Assembly: GCA_030549335.1 (NCBI GenBank)
Contig: CM060197.1
Location: 24,068,501-24,132,500 of the forward strand
From: Pontederia crassipes
Lineage: Eukaryota > Streptophyta > Magnoliopsida > Commelinales > Pontederiaceae
DNA length: 64,000 bases
Direction: 5' to 3'
Numbering within the stretch: position 1 is the first letter of the stretch; each line of letters starts with the position of its first letter. Made by a program: the position numbers and the translations under genes. Below the pieces are notes generated by a model. The model had not been told where the DNA came from, did not search any database, and saw only the letters and a list, made by a program, of their open reading frames with translations. Of the stretch, positions 34,841-47,803 are shown piece by piece.

Positions 34841-36722
34841 TTTTGGATAGTGGAGATTCCATTTTTTGTTGCTCTCCCTTAGAGAGTCCACACTTGCACA
34901 TCGTTTTGCATTACATATTTATATATACCAGGATGACAACCACACAAATTGGTAGTCATCCTTTTTTTTATAATTGTAAAAAGTTCCGATTAAATATTAT
35001 CGATCAAATGACAACTTATATAATGATTTGCACTTCAGGTGTGATTTGAAGAATCTTTTCACTATTAACAAAATTAGTTAGAACTTATTATAATTTTAAA
35101 TATCAGGAACATCAATGAAAAGTAAATGAAAATGGGAATATTTTATGGGGATAAATCATATCTGTTAATATGTTTCTTTTCAGAAAATTAATCTAGAAAA
35201 AGATATTTTTCTCATATTGAGTAATTTATTGGTTGATCAGTGAAATTGCTCATTTGTCTAATGCTCTATTTGGCAATACCAAAATTAATGTTTAAAGTAT
35301 AGTTTAGCGATTCAAACACTATTTTTTGTTTGGTAAATAACAAAAAAAGTGAGATTAGTATTTCATACGAAAATATTAAAATACTACTTCTACTAGTGTC
35401 TAGCGATTAAAAGTTAATGATTTATATATTTTTTGAAGTTTACCCTTACTCAAGTGCATTATTTCTTTCTCAAGTTGTCTTATTATTTTCTCATTTTCAT
35501 TTTATCATCATTTAACTATATTTCTTTTTATATTCATGCTTAATTACTTACAAATTATTTATTTGTCAATAATGAATACAAAATTAATTTAATAATTAAT
35601 ATTTTCATATATGCACTATATAAACTATATTTAAATTTTCTATATATTTTAATAAAAAATAGTTATCAAAATTATTTTATTTAATTAAGATATATATAAT
35701 TTATTTATTGCATTGTAATAAATTTTGTATAGTGCTTGAATTGAATAATTTATCATATGTCCGACTAGATCATTTTCTATTAATCAATTATTTCTACCAC
35801 TAAGTTTACGAAATAATTATTGTTAATATTCTAAATGAACCGTTAATTATCATCCGCTATCCACTAGTTAAACCGTTATCCTCTTATCAAATCGCTAATA
35901 ATGCTAAGCAAATCCTAGTGTTCATCTACATTGTATAAAGTAAGGATACTATGGCCATGCAGCTAGAGGTGAAAGTGGTATGGATAGAATAATATTTTTC
36001 ACCTCCTATATTTAAGGTGGTATTTTTACAACAAAATACCCTTAATGATTTTGTCGGATATTTTTTTAGATAATAAATTTTTCAAAATTACATATTTTCT
36101 AATAGGGGATTAATAATATTAAAAGGTATGCTATTCTATAAATTATTACCGATCTCATATTATATACTTTAGTACTACTAGATATAGCTTATGTAACTTT
36201 TTTTACATATATAATCAGATAAGAATTATGTTTTTTTATGATTTTACATATGAATTTAAAAAATACTAAATTACATATTTTACATTACTTTATTCTTGTG
36301 GATCTTCATTAGACTCTTTAGATGTCTTTGTAAAATTAAAAAATAAAAAGGCTACTTTTTGCATTAAAAAACAAAATATCTTTTATGCCACACATGATGT
36401 TGGGTTTTTTCTTTTTCTTTTTTTTGTGGGGGGTTCATTTTTTATTTTTTTTTGCTTACACTTATAAATATAATTTTAAGTTTAAGTATAGTTCAATTCA
36501 TATACATAGTAGTTTTTTTTACTAAACTATGTGTAAACTTGTAGAATAACTGCATTACTTATATATTTCTACTATAACAACAACAACAACAATACTAATA
36601 ATAATGATGATGATGATGAAGGATTCAAAGCTTTTTGAGGTGGATGTAAATTAATAAATTCAACTCTTTTACATAAGAACATGCTAATTTTTAGTTCAAT
36701 CAAGGTTCTCTCTATACATAGA
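34841..36722. other. AT-rich spacer with possible MITE remains
   Basis: No gene recognised. About 35263-35930 begins with GCTCTATTTGGCAATACC and ends with GCTAAGCAAATCC, loosely inverted, as in some MITEs. Near 35965 a start like that of the TAGGGGTG family is seen. Both are weak. Confidence 0.4.
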
Positions 36723-36730
36723 TATAAAAT

Positions 36731-37937
36731 GGGTTATTTCCATTAACCACCCATAAATAATCACGATTTTTCACATCTAATCCTAAACTATGAACTTATT
36801 TTTTTGGATTCTTAAACTATCATGATTTTTCTAATTTAATCTTTCCGTTGACTTCTATCACCTTTTTCATTAACTTTTTTTTCTTATTTATGAAAAGTCA
36901 AAATTACCCCTTCAACATCAACTACAAAAAATAAAAAAGTAGGCAAAGAGGGAGGTCGCCCTGCGCCATTCCGTGCGTCGCTCCGTAGTCCAACCGTGCG
37001 GTGAGGAGGACCACACAAGTAGGTTAAGGACCTGCAAAAAGCTTGGATTTTCAAATGTCGTCAGCGTTGAGACAACAACGCAGAGAAACCATCGACACTG
37101 GAGTGGGCGTCAGCGTCACACACAGAGCACAGAGAGGTCCACCATTGCGGCAGATCATGACGGCGGCACAGTTGTTGCAAGTCGGAGCACGAGCGTGCTT
37201 CTGGGCGAGGGTGATTGCCGCGTGCACGTTTCCATCGTAGGTGAGTCGGAGTCGGGCTGTGTCACCGTGATAGAAGAGGACCACGGGGCGGCCCTGCCCC
37301 CGCAGAGCTCACAGGAGTCCTGTCTGGCGGCCACCGCTAGCTATAGTCGGCACCCTCAACTCCTCCAACGCGATCCACCAAGTGCTGCTCGCCCTCTCAC
37401 TCTCTCTCTTTCCCTCTTCTATGGCGAGTTCAGGGGACGGTTGCCGGCTCACGGCGTCAGAGACATGATGACCCCTCCCATCTCTGCTGGAGACCCTCTC
37501 CTCGCTTCTGCCAGCCCGGCAACTTTTCGACCATTGATGCCATCGCGTCGCAGAGGGGGGCGCCACCCCCCTTTCCCATGTGCCGATGCGTGCAGGGAAA
37601 GGGGAGGGGGTCACCCCCTGCGACCAGCGAAGGTCGCTAGTCGCATCGCAACATGGGGCCACCCCCCGCGCAGACGGCTGTGACCGACGACTGACGCCAT
37701 TCGCATCGGAGCAGGGGGCGACCCCCCTTCCTCTACGCCCCTTTTCCCACGGCGTGTGCCAGCTCAGACATTTCGACTTTTCATAATGAAGTTAACGAAA
37801 AATTTGACAGAAGTTGATGGAAGGATAAAATTGAAAAATCACGATAGTTTAAGGATCTAAAAAAATAAGTTCATAGTTTTGGATTAGATGCAGAAAATCG
37901 TGATAGTTTGGGGAGAGGGGGTTTATGAAAATAACCC
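36731..37937. mobile_element. MULE-like element with GC-rich passenger (Pack-MULE candidate)
   Basis: Terminal inverted repeats of about 160 bp: GGGTTATTTCCATTAACC at the left, and the complement of GGTTTATGAAAATAACCC at the right. They share long stretches including ATGAACTTATTTTTTT and CTTAAACTATC-TGATTTTTC. The flanks TATAAAAT (36723-36730) and TATAAAAA (37938-37945) suggest an 8-9 bp target duplication. The arms match those of the 392-bp element at 25533-25924. The interior (about 36920-37775) is GC-rich, has a 236-codon open frame from 36973 without recognisable domains, and several G-run/C-run hairpins. A captured host fragment is likely but not identified. Confidence 0.75.
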
Positions 37938-38190
37938 TATAAAAAGTGATTTAATAATTTTCTTTTGTATTAATATTTGAATATTTACTTAGGATTCTGA
38001 TTAATGAAACATTTAAAAATAATAAATAATAAATTATAGATAAGGAGGGACAAGTAAATTTCTTTAAGTGGATATGCACCATATAGTTGACATGAGATTT
38101 GAACCCGATATTGAGCTGTTAGAATCGATCGACTTTTCATGGATCAACAAGTTCAACGTAAACGTGAAATATTTCATATGCCATAAAGCA

Positions 38191-40116
38191 TGTACAATAT
38201 CTGGCCCAATTAGAAAAAAAATCACACATGATAAGGAGTTGTAAACTTATCCAACTTAAAGGTTATAACAAACTTTCTCCTATAAATAGTCATTTTCTAC
38301 CTATCTTAACTACTTTTGCCCTAGCCATCAATCCCCTCACGTCCTCCTTCAAGTGCCCATGTCCAGGAGCCTAGGAACATGCTCCCGGACGTCGAAGGAA
38401 TTGCCGGAGATGAGCCAGAAATAGCTAAGGTGAACAGTAGCCATAGTTGAATCTTTTTTATAGTTTTTTTATTGTTGTTTTCCTGACCGATTTCATCTCA
38501 GTTTCTCTCTCAAACTGCATGTCCAGCAGACGAACGAGAGCATGAACAAAGAACCTTCAAGGTTGATGGTCTATCTAAGATGGCCGATGATGGACACGAG
38601 CAAGAAGAACTCGAAAAAGTAGATCAAAACTACAGGGAAAGCTATCAGAAGTAGGTGGATCATGTGATCAACATTTGGATCGATTTTAATAATATATTTG
38701 CATGTTTTAAGGTCCACTTAGAGCCATAGTAGTGTTTCCTATCTACCATGCAATGTTCCATGTATGCATGCTCATTTTTAAGAGGTTTATTTTGGTGAAA
38801 ACGCGTGGAAACCGTCAAGTCATGGCCACGATTTTGCCAGAATCACAGAACCCAACCTAGGAATGAACACCATCGGGAAATATCGTGTTGAGCCCGACCT
38901 AGGTTCTCCGCCGCCTGACCCACGCACCAAAAACCGGCTCGGGCTCCACTGAACCCAACTTGGGTATTACATGGTCGTGAAATCAACAGAATCAACTTGG
39001 CTTATACTCATCTCAAATTGAGGCTACGACGGAAGTCACCAATGAACTCGCCCCAGGTTCTACCAAAGCATGATGTATCTTACTATTTATTTATTTATAT
39101 TATTAATTTAATTCTAAGTTATGACATCTTATTCATCTGATTTCACTGATATATTGATCCATAGAATTGCATTGCATAATCTAAAGTCTCAATCTGGGCG
39201 GAGATGAAAACTTAATTAATTAATAAAAATAAAAGCTTGGGTGCCCATGTTACGAATTGATAGAAGCTCATGGCATTGTTTCTCATCGTATTGTTAGAGC
39301 ACTAGCTCTACCATGTCCCCGTCACCCGATTCTCTCCATCATGTGGCAAAAGAGGATACCCTCCCCTATAGTGAGGGTGACTTGCCATGATGTGCACCAT
39401 CACTGGCATTGACACCTCATTATAATCAAAACACTCGTTAATGATATTGCATAGATGACACTAATCAAGAGAATTGATTAGCCTTGATGGCATATTGATT
39501 GATCTCACCCATTGCGTTGATTTACTCGTTGACTCGTTGATTTACTTAGTGATCCTAATCAGAGTATGTCATTGATTATCTATTGATTAAAGTATAGTAT
39601 TTATTATGTCCATGGATCTTATCCAGAATATAGTAGTGACCTGCTCTATTGATTCTTATTAAGCATGATATTGATTATATTTCCATTGATAATTTCATTG
39701 ATGCTTATGACTACCTTGACCCATACTTATCTATTGTTAATGTTTATCCATTGATTTATTGTCCATCTATTAGGCTGCGAAGCTCACGAGTATTATTTTT
39801 TCTGCATTGATCCTATAGGTAAGGAGAATAATCAAGGATGAGCTCGTGATGGTCCAGTGCACATGGATGTATTTTAAGCTTTTTCTTTCATTGCTATTAG
39901 ATGTTTCCTTGCTATAAAGACATTGAGTTGTCTCCACCTTATCAAGCTTCCGCACTATTATTGATGATCATTAGTTCCATGGGTTATTGTTGCTATTATG
40001 GATCTATATTAGAGATTTTCTTGAACTTTCGTATTTATTCAAGATTTAGATCAAGACATTGCATAGTTGATGGCTACACTCATGTTGGGTGCCAATAGCG
40101 ATTTGGGAGAGTTACA
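38191..40116 (+). mobile_element. Solo LTR of a Tekay-like chromovirus, plus strand
   Basis: About 1926 bp, from TGTACAATATCTGGCCCAAT to GGGAGAGTTACA. It is colinear with the LTRs at 46472 and 53421: '...aaacttatccaacttaaa', the TATAAATAG box near 38282, 'agtctc(a)atctgggcg(g)agatga', 'aagcttgggtgcccatgttac', 'gatggtccagtgcacatg'. No internal element sequence adjoins it. No convincing target duplication is seen, so the edges may be off by a few bases. Confidence 0.78.
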
Positions 40117-40317
40117 TTATGAAATTAAATGAGATCAACATGTAAAAATTAATGTGGTTTTAATAAGTTCCCTGTCTAATTAGTCCTTTATTTGAACGAG
40201 TAATTTAATTAGATTTTATTTAATATCACGTTTTGTTAATGAATAAGCTTTTGAATTATTCTCTCTTTTAATAATTATCCGCACATGATCACAACTACAC
40301 ATCTAACTGAAGTGACC

Positions 40318-40358
<41 letters not shown>

Positions 40359-41891
40359 GCAAGTATTGATACCACACTTGATCACATAACATTAAGTAAT
40401 TATAGTATTAACCAAAAACAGAAAACATCGAATATTGGCTCACACGTGAATCATATATGACTTTAACTTTAATTATCTTTATTTAGTTCATGCGATTTGA
40501 AAAAGAATATGATTAATATTTGTCAAATGAACATCATTGAATACTTTGATTTAATTTATTTTGATAGACGCATCTAAGCATCTTGTTCTCAAATCCTAGA
40601 GAAACTTCAAACCTAACGGTAGGGAACAGAAACTCATATGAACGTGTCCAACAATATCCAATGGACCATACCTAGTTTCTCTTTCGTCCTCTCTCATAAA
40701 TTTAATTTCTCTCACCCACGTATATACTGTATGGAAACTGGAGCCCTTGACCGGCCACATACCCCTCTACACTCATTCTCCCTCCTCGTCTCCACATCCA
40801 CAAAAAAATAGTATACATAATTAATAGTTTTCGGGAGAAGGATCACAAGATAATAAAAGTTTTATGACTTTTGGAAATATATAATAGTTCATTATTTATA
40901 TCCACATATACATTCTTTTTTTTTTTTCGGTAAGGCATATACATTCTTTTACCCTACACTTATCATAAAAAAATTGAATACGAATGTCAATAATAGTATA
41001 CAGAATTAATAATTTAAAAATGGTAGACACGGGAATGGATGGTGACACCACTATTTCCCAAACACAAAATGTTACATCAAGAAGTCTTTCGAAAAAGTCC
41101 AACAACACCAAAAATAACATTTGAACCTTAATTTTCACCGAAAAAAGAAAGAACACTTTGACCAAGTCACCAAGAGCTATTTCTTCCAAATAGTGCCAAA
41201 AGCAAAAGAAAAAAGAACCAAGGAGTTTAATCAGGATATATCATATATTTGTGTGGTGAAACCCTAGTTTTCTTTTATCTATGATTGAGAAAGAACGAAG
41301 AAATATAGAGGATAAGAGAGATGATAAGTGCCATACTGCGCCCATGCAGGATCTTCTTCGCACCGAGGCATGCGTTCATGGACTTCCATGATGAATTTTC
41401 TTAACTAAATGATAAGTGCTTCATGCTTTTCAAAGTACAAAGAGCACCATTACGTACGTACAAAGTTTTTTTTCCCAAGAGAGGGCAAGTCAAAGACAAG
41501 TGTGGTGTCTGATGCTTGCATGCATGTCTGATGCTTACATGCTCGCTCAAAACAAATAAGTGTTCTGGCATGCCCAAAGAATTCCAAAGCGTGACACTGC
41601 CGTTTCATAACTAGAAGATACATGCGGATGAGGAAGGCACACAACAATGACGTATATACGAAGAACACAAGCATCTTCCTCCTCCATCCATACAGCGAGT
41701 CAATGATTAACACCCTAAACCCTATATATATATATATATGTCTATATATGTATATATATGTATGTATATACACACTATTCACCGAGTAAACTATCCTTCA
41801 TTGTTTGGATGTGTTAAATAGAGGTGGAATTCGAGGTACGACCGGTTTTGACGTGTCACGCGCACCACATCTTGGTCTTCTCGTGCCAAAT
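40117..41891. other. AT-rich spacer
   Basis: No gene recognised. It holds the (TA)n tract at 40319 and another TATATA/TGTATA run near 41721-41770. About 40680-40800 has a CT-rich run of the kind found in leaders, but no coding sequence follows. Confidence 0.45.
40319..40348. repeat. (TA)n microsatellite
   Basis: About fourteen TA units followed by GTATGTATGTG. Confidence 0.95.
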
Positions 41892-42631
41892 GGAGGTGTA
41901 ACACCTCCGGTGTGAAAACCTGTGTAACCCTTCAATCTTAGCCATTCATTTTTCATGGACGATTGATGTTACATTTTCTATCTTGTGCTCTCTCTCTTTT
42001 CTACGCTCTCTCGTGCGCACTCTCTCTCCTCCGATCGTCGTCGTCGCTTTCTCTTTGTAATCTCTTATCTCATCCAATCACCGACCCTGTCCCCGATCCA
42101 TGACGTCACCGTTGATCCAGGTTCGATCGAGCCCGTCGAGCACTCCTCTGCGAGCAATCCCCTTGCGGCCGATCAATCACCTCCTCTTCTTCGATCGCCG
42201 CCGCCGTCGAGCCAAGATCCCGTCGCCATCGATCTCTGACCTCCTCGATCTTCCCTTCGGAGCGCCGACAACGCACCTACAAGTGCTCCGAACAGGCGTG
42301 CTCTCTCTCCCCCCTTCCTCCCCTCTCTCGCTGCTTCCTCCGATCACACCCTGTCCTCCCCTCTCTCACCCCTGCCCTGATCCGTGCCGCTCTGCCGTCG
42401 ATCCGCGCCACCCTGCCGTCAATCTGCACCGATCCGCGCCGTCCCGCCATCGATCTTCCCCGATTTGCGTCAGCCCGTCATTCTCGCTTGCACTGCCGAC
42501 CGCCATCACCGAGTACCGATCGCCACCGCCGTTCTTGATGCTAGAAGCCGTAATCTCTCCATTTAATCTAGACCATCCAATGGTCGAGTTTTAGGCGTTA
42601 TATTGTTTCACACAATGGATGTTACACCTCC
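41892..42631. mobile_element. Terminal-inverted-repeat element with GC/CT-rich interior
   Basis: 740 bp. The left end GGAGGTGTAACACC...GTGTGAAA mirrors the right end (complement GGAGGTGTAACATCC...GTGTGAAA). The inverted similarity continues more weakly for about 80 bases (both have a 'ccat(t)...atgg' stretch). The interior 41980-42560 is rich in CTCT, GATCGTCG and CCGATC words; open frames there are Ser/Pro/Arg-rich with no domain. Class (MULE or other) is uncertain because no target duplication is clear. Confidence 0.55.
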
Positions 42632-44374
42632 GTTAATCCCCATATATATATAAATATATATATTTGTGAGTAATTATATATTACATATATTATTAAAGTT
42701 AGATTTGGCTCGGCACAGTTAGCACGAATACGAGTAGCATGGTTCAACAAGAATAACCCAACATATGTAGCATTATTATTTTAGCATTCTTCATATACAA
42801 TTTTTTTAAAAAAAAAAAATATAGGGTAAAATTGGACTTATTGTATGAAAAAGATTATTTTGACATTGTAAATCTACCTTGGAATAAGGGTACGATGGTA
42901 TTGGCCCTTTACTTCTTTTTCTTAAAGTCAGAGTAATAATATTAACAGACTTATTCCGTTGTTGTGCCGTACTGAGATTGTGCTTTGGCACTATACCGCA
43001 CGACAAAAAAGTGCATCACAAAATTTCAAATTAAGAACTAAATAATTTGTCGTACAATCAAAACTTAATTTTTTTTTATAAAAAACCATATTTCAATTCG
43101 TTGACCTACGGGGCTGTCTATATATTATTTTCTAATATTTTATATTTTTGAAGTCGCTTTCCTCATTAATTCAGAGCTACTTGGAAGAGTGTGGGGGGCG
43201 CGGTGTTAAGTCGCACTCTAAAATTTAATATTTGATATATTTTGTCAAAGATAGTTATATACTTTAAATTGTAGTTTGTAAAATTCAAGTCAATTGGCAT
43301 ATTAATGCCGGAGTGATCGTCCAACATATCTGGTACCAGTAATTGGTCCACATATTTATCTTTAACATTCACTTATTTACTGGTTCTTTTTTTTTCCTGT
43401 TCCTGATTTTATTTAAACGAATATAAAGGAAATAACATATAAAAAAGTCCAAAGTATCTTATCAGTGTAGGATTTGGTCATAATTGATATTTTTGATCCT
43501 AATTGAGATAATAATTAGGTAAAAATAGAAAGCTCAATTTATAATTTGGTCATCTTTTGCATCCAATTTTAAATTCTAGATTTATAAATTTCAGCTCAGA
43601 AATGATATGTAATAGTCAATTAAGTCCTTTCATAAAATTCCATCCAAAAGTTTATCAAATTTACTTTTTTAAAATAATTATAAACTCTTCTCTGGCTTAT
43701 TCAATATAATATTTTTTTAAAAAAAAACATATGAGCATGAGATTTAATAATAATTACCACTGCAAGGTTATCCGTCTTGATTGGCGATGAGAGAATTGTT
43801 TATGTGAAATATATATACATATGTATATGCATAATATATTATTTATTATCACCTGGGTTGTATTGTTTTTTTTTTCCATATAATGAAAAATGCCTCGGCC
43901 TTTTTTTTCCCTTGGCAACTTGATGGAGATAACGTAGTTGAAAAGAGAAAAGAGAAAAAGAGCAAAGCTTCACTTCCTTGGGTTTTTTTTTCCGAGTGCA
44001 ATAATCAATCACTGTGATGAAGTGACAACTGATGTATCATGTCTAACTTGTCCAAGCATACAACAACAAGGACCAATAGTCTACCATCAAAAGATTCATG
44101 ATCCATGCACGAGATGAAAACCTAGATACATCATGAATTTATCACTTGCATGTATGACATACGCATGTTGCATCGTATATGTCAACTTGTGATAATTTTG
44201 ATGGTAATGTCCAAGTGCTAGGTACATCTGTACATGCCACAGATTGTGAGCACCATATGAGAGGCCAGGCATCAGCGACAGGTATCTCGTAGTTGCAGGA
44301 ACGGCTTCGAGTCTTATTCTCACATAAGAATTAAGGGTCGTCGTAAACACACACACGTACACGCACACACAAAT

Positions 44375-44480
44375 TATATATATATATATATACATAATTA
44401 TATTCATGTCTATTATATATATATACATAATTATATTCATGTCTATTATATATATATACATAATTATATTCATGTCTATT
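44375..44480. repeat. 33-bp minisatellite, about three units
   Basis: TATTCATGTCTATTA followed by an AT-alternating run and CATAATTA repeats at 44401, 44434 and 44467, identical in the visible parts. Confidence 0.92.
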
Positions 44481-44842
44481 CACTTGCAGTACAATTCATG
44501 TCGTCCTGGGGGACCAATGATGGGTGTGAGGGCATTAACACAACTAACCAGTAACCCACACTTGACAAGTAACATGTTAGGGCGAACCTTGTAGTCTATT
44601 ATTGTGAGCAAGCCAATTCGACCATGCAGCATTGCTTTCTCCTTCAATGACGTAGGTCCTCCAATCCATCGCCGTCGTCCCCAAGAAACCCCTCCCTGCT
44701 TAAGCTTTCTGCTTGTTTCGATGCATGTAATGTCTCTCTACCTTTGAGCTTGCACCATGTCAACGACAACAACACTTGCCGAATTCGAAAACATCATTAT
44801 GTAGCCAGCCAAGAATGTATAATAGTTAGTTAGTAAGCAGGC

Positions 44843-44867
44843 AGAGAGAGAGAGAGAGAGAGAGAGA
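44843..44867. repeat. (GA)12 microsatellite
   Basis: Uninterrupted GA/AG run. Confidence 0.95.
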
Positions 44868-45983
44868 TGAGGTTGGAGGCAGTTCCCCAACATATTGGTT
44901 ATGACTGGAGGTCATGCGTGCGACATCATGTCTGAGGAGTAGGTGGGCTATTGGATGAATATGGAACCTGGAGATCAAACGTATTGATTGATCCTTGGCG
45001 ATGGGATTTACGAGCCATGGCATTTGTGGGGTTGATGTCCAAGAAGGACCCACTGTTCCAACTTGTTTGAACATGAGGTGCAAATCATCATAGCCTTTGT
45101 CTGTTCTTCATAAATCACAAGAGAATGACATGTTTGAAAACATTTAGGCCAACTTACTACATATCCATATCGTACATGCATTGGATCATAACTCGTTCTC
45201 GTATATTTCTGATGAAGCATCTAAATAATTCCTCCCATACGGAATTATATAAACCTAGCTTATTCCTGTCAGGGAACTTGGCAGGGTTTACAGGATTTGG
45301 ATCCCTGTGGAACTTGAGGGTGCGTGTAACAGACGATCACCATTTGTAGGTTATTCCTAAATTTTATACTGAGAATTCATATAATAATTAGAACTAGTTT
45401 GTGAGTCTGGGGTCATTTGTAAATCATCTCTGATTTTTTTTTCTTTTTTCTTAAGGAACATGACAACAAGGTTATGGGTGCATGGGCCTGCAATACGCAA
45501 GTTTCATTTATCATGGATTTCTTATGTCGCTAGGAACTCCAACTTTTAACGGCCCAAAGCCTGGGGCTTATTATTATTTTTCACATATACCTTTTTACAT
45601 TATATATTTACGATAAAATATTAATTATATATAAAAAATACATCAACAAAAAAAGTGATGCACAACAATAACTTGTAAACACACACACAAATTATATATG
45701 GATTTGTGTGTGTACTGATCGAATTATAGAATATAAAAGAGAATGCACCTTCTAGGGTACTACATCATATATGTGTGTACTACATATATATGAACTAGAA
45801 TATGGGCTGGGTCTTATACATCGAATAAGAAATTAGTTAATTGTGTCTAGGGTAGCCATGCATGTAATTCTCATTCTTCGTTAGATCACGGTGACAAATA
45901 TGATTAGCCCATTTGTGTGGATATCGTTACAACGAATGAATGCTAATTAATAACTTCGTTTTAGTGGATGATGGAAGGTCAAC

Positions 45984-46466
45984 TGTAACGCCTCACACTT
46001 AAAAAAAAAAATGATAGCGCACTTATGTCATCAAGGTGGACGCCGGCCGGAGGGAGTGGACATCCGATAAACCGCGATTTTTACTGAAAAGTTGTGAACT
46101 CACTCATTTCTCCTTACAAGTGAAAGAACATTCGAGAAGTTACTTACACGTGTGACTTTTGAAAGAAGGGGCACTAATCTCATCTTTCAAAAATCTATTT
46201 AACATTATTATCACCTCCATCCTCCTTTATTTTTGCACTCATTCCACTTTCTTTTGCTATTATGGACGAATTAGAGAATGAAGGAGAGAACTTGGGATGT
46301 GACCAAGGTGTAGGAGAAGGAGGAGGAGGAAGAAAAAGAAACCAATAAAAAAAAAAGAAGAATCAAGGTAAGGAACATTTTTAACAAAAAGATGTTTTAA
46401 AAGGTATCTTTAGAGGGTAGAAGTATGTTTAGTGTTTAGATGATGGAGCATGACTGAGAAAAATAT
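45984..46466 (+). mobile_element. Start of an older LTR, interrupted by the chromovirus
   Basis: TGTAACGCCTCACAC at 45984 is a typical gypsy LTR start. What follows (a leader-like CT-rich stretch near 46200-46260 and a GGAGGA/AAGAAA-rich stretch) fits an LTR. It is cut at 46467-46471 by the chromovirus insertion and continues at 56011. Its own end is not recognised. Confidence 0.45.
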
Positions 46467-47803
46467 TACTATTGTAACACCCGGACCTAATAAAAAATCA
46501 GAACTTAATTCTAGTTAGAGTTGGAAACTTATCCAACTTAAAAACAAATAATCAACTTTCCCCTCCCTATATAAACTATCATCTACTAATGTTAAACAAG
46601 TTTTGCCTTAGTCGTCTTCTCCTCATGTGTCCCTCTCATACACCCGCGTCCAGAATCCCAAGAGCCCATCACTGGACGTTGGAGAGATCACCGAAGATGA
46701 ACCAAAGCACCAAGTAATGAACAGCAGCCGCCCAAGTCTTCTAATGCATTGTCTTCAGTTGCTACTCTTCGTTATTGACATCTGGACGGTTTTTCCTTCT
46801 TCCCTCACGGACGACAGACACCAAAGAACATGGACGATGTGCTCTCGAGGATGGAGAATGTCCAGGGATGGCCAGCGAGGGAGAAGAACGAGAGGAAAGA
46901 GATCAAACCGCAAAGGAAAGAAAACAAAGGTAGGTGGATCATTGGATCAATGTTTGGATCAATTTTGACAATAGATTTGCGTGTTTAAGGACCGACTTAG
47001 AGCCCTAGAATTGTCTTCTATTTACTTGCATCAATCCATGTATTTACTTAAGAGGTTTATTTCGGTGAAAATGCGCAGAAGATCGTGAAGCCGCGGACAT
47101 TGTTTCGCCGAAATCATAGAATCTGGCCCGAGTATAATTACCATCAGGCGGATCGACGTGGAGCTCGACCCGAGCTCTCTGTCACCTGACCCTCACCGTC
47201 GCTGACGTGCGCACTAGGTTCCACTGAACCTGACTTGAGTTTCAACGGGGACCTTCACTGAAGTCCACCCGGATCGAGTCTAGTTTATACTCGGACCGGA
47301 TTGGGCCGAGTTGCCGATCATTGAAGAACCCGGCCCGGGTCAGACCCAACCCGGCCCAGGTTCTGTCGAGATGTGACAGTGTGATGTGCTTTTATGTTAT
47401 TATTATTTTAATGTTGTTCCATGATATTTGTTACATTTGAATTTATTGATAGATTGATCCATTGGATAGTATTGCATTGCATGATCAGAAGTCCCAATTT
47501 GGGCGAAGATGAGAACCTAATTAATTAATAAAGATAAAAGCTTGGGTGTCCATATTACGGATTGACGAGAGTTCATGCCATTATTTTCATTGCATTGTTG
47601 GGGCACTGCCTCGGCCTTGTCCCCGTTCACGATTTCTCCTCATTGTGTAACGAAAGAGAATACCTTACCCTATAGCAAAGATGACTTGCTATGAAGTAGA
47701 TAACACCTCATTGTAACCAAAATACTCATTGATAACATTGCATAGATGACATTGATCCAGAGCACTGATGGTATATTGATCATATTTAGAGCGTTAAATT
47801 TAT

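Larger units (their letters stand above)
42632..45983. other. AT-rich spacer with microsatellites
   Basis: No gene recognised in over 3 kb. It holds a 33-bp minisatellite (44375-44480) and a GA tract (44843-44867). About 44600-45350 is less AT-rich than its neighbours and may be single-copy DNA, but no frame has recognisable motifs. Confidence 0.45.

Noticed and set aside
35263-35960. Possible MITE with loosely inverted ends GCTCTATTTGG / GCTAAGCAAATCC
   Set aside because: Inverted similarity is too short and no target duplication is visible.
36973-37683. 236-codon open frame in GC-rich DNA
   Set aside because: Lies inside a MULE-like element, low-complexity composition, no recognisable domain. 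Kept as transposon passenger, not as a host gene.
42100-42594. 164-codon open frame, Ser/Pro/Arg-rich
   Set aside because: Within an inverted-repeat element; composition explains the open frame.
44096-44473. 125-codon frame with repeated MNIIMYIYIID
   Set aside because: The repeat is a translation of the 33-bp AT minisatellite.
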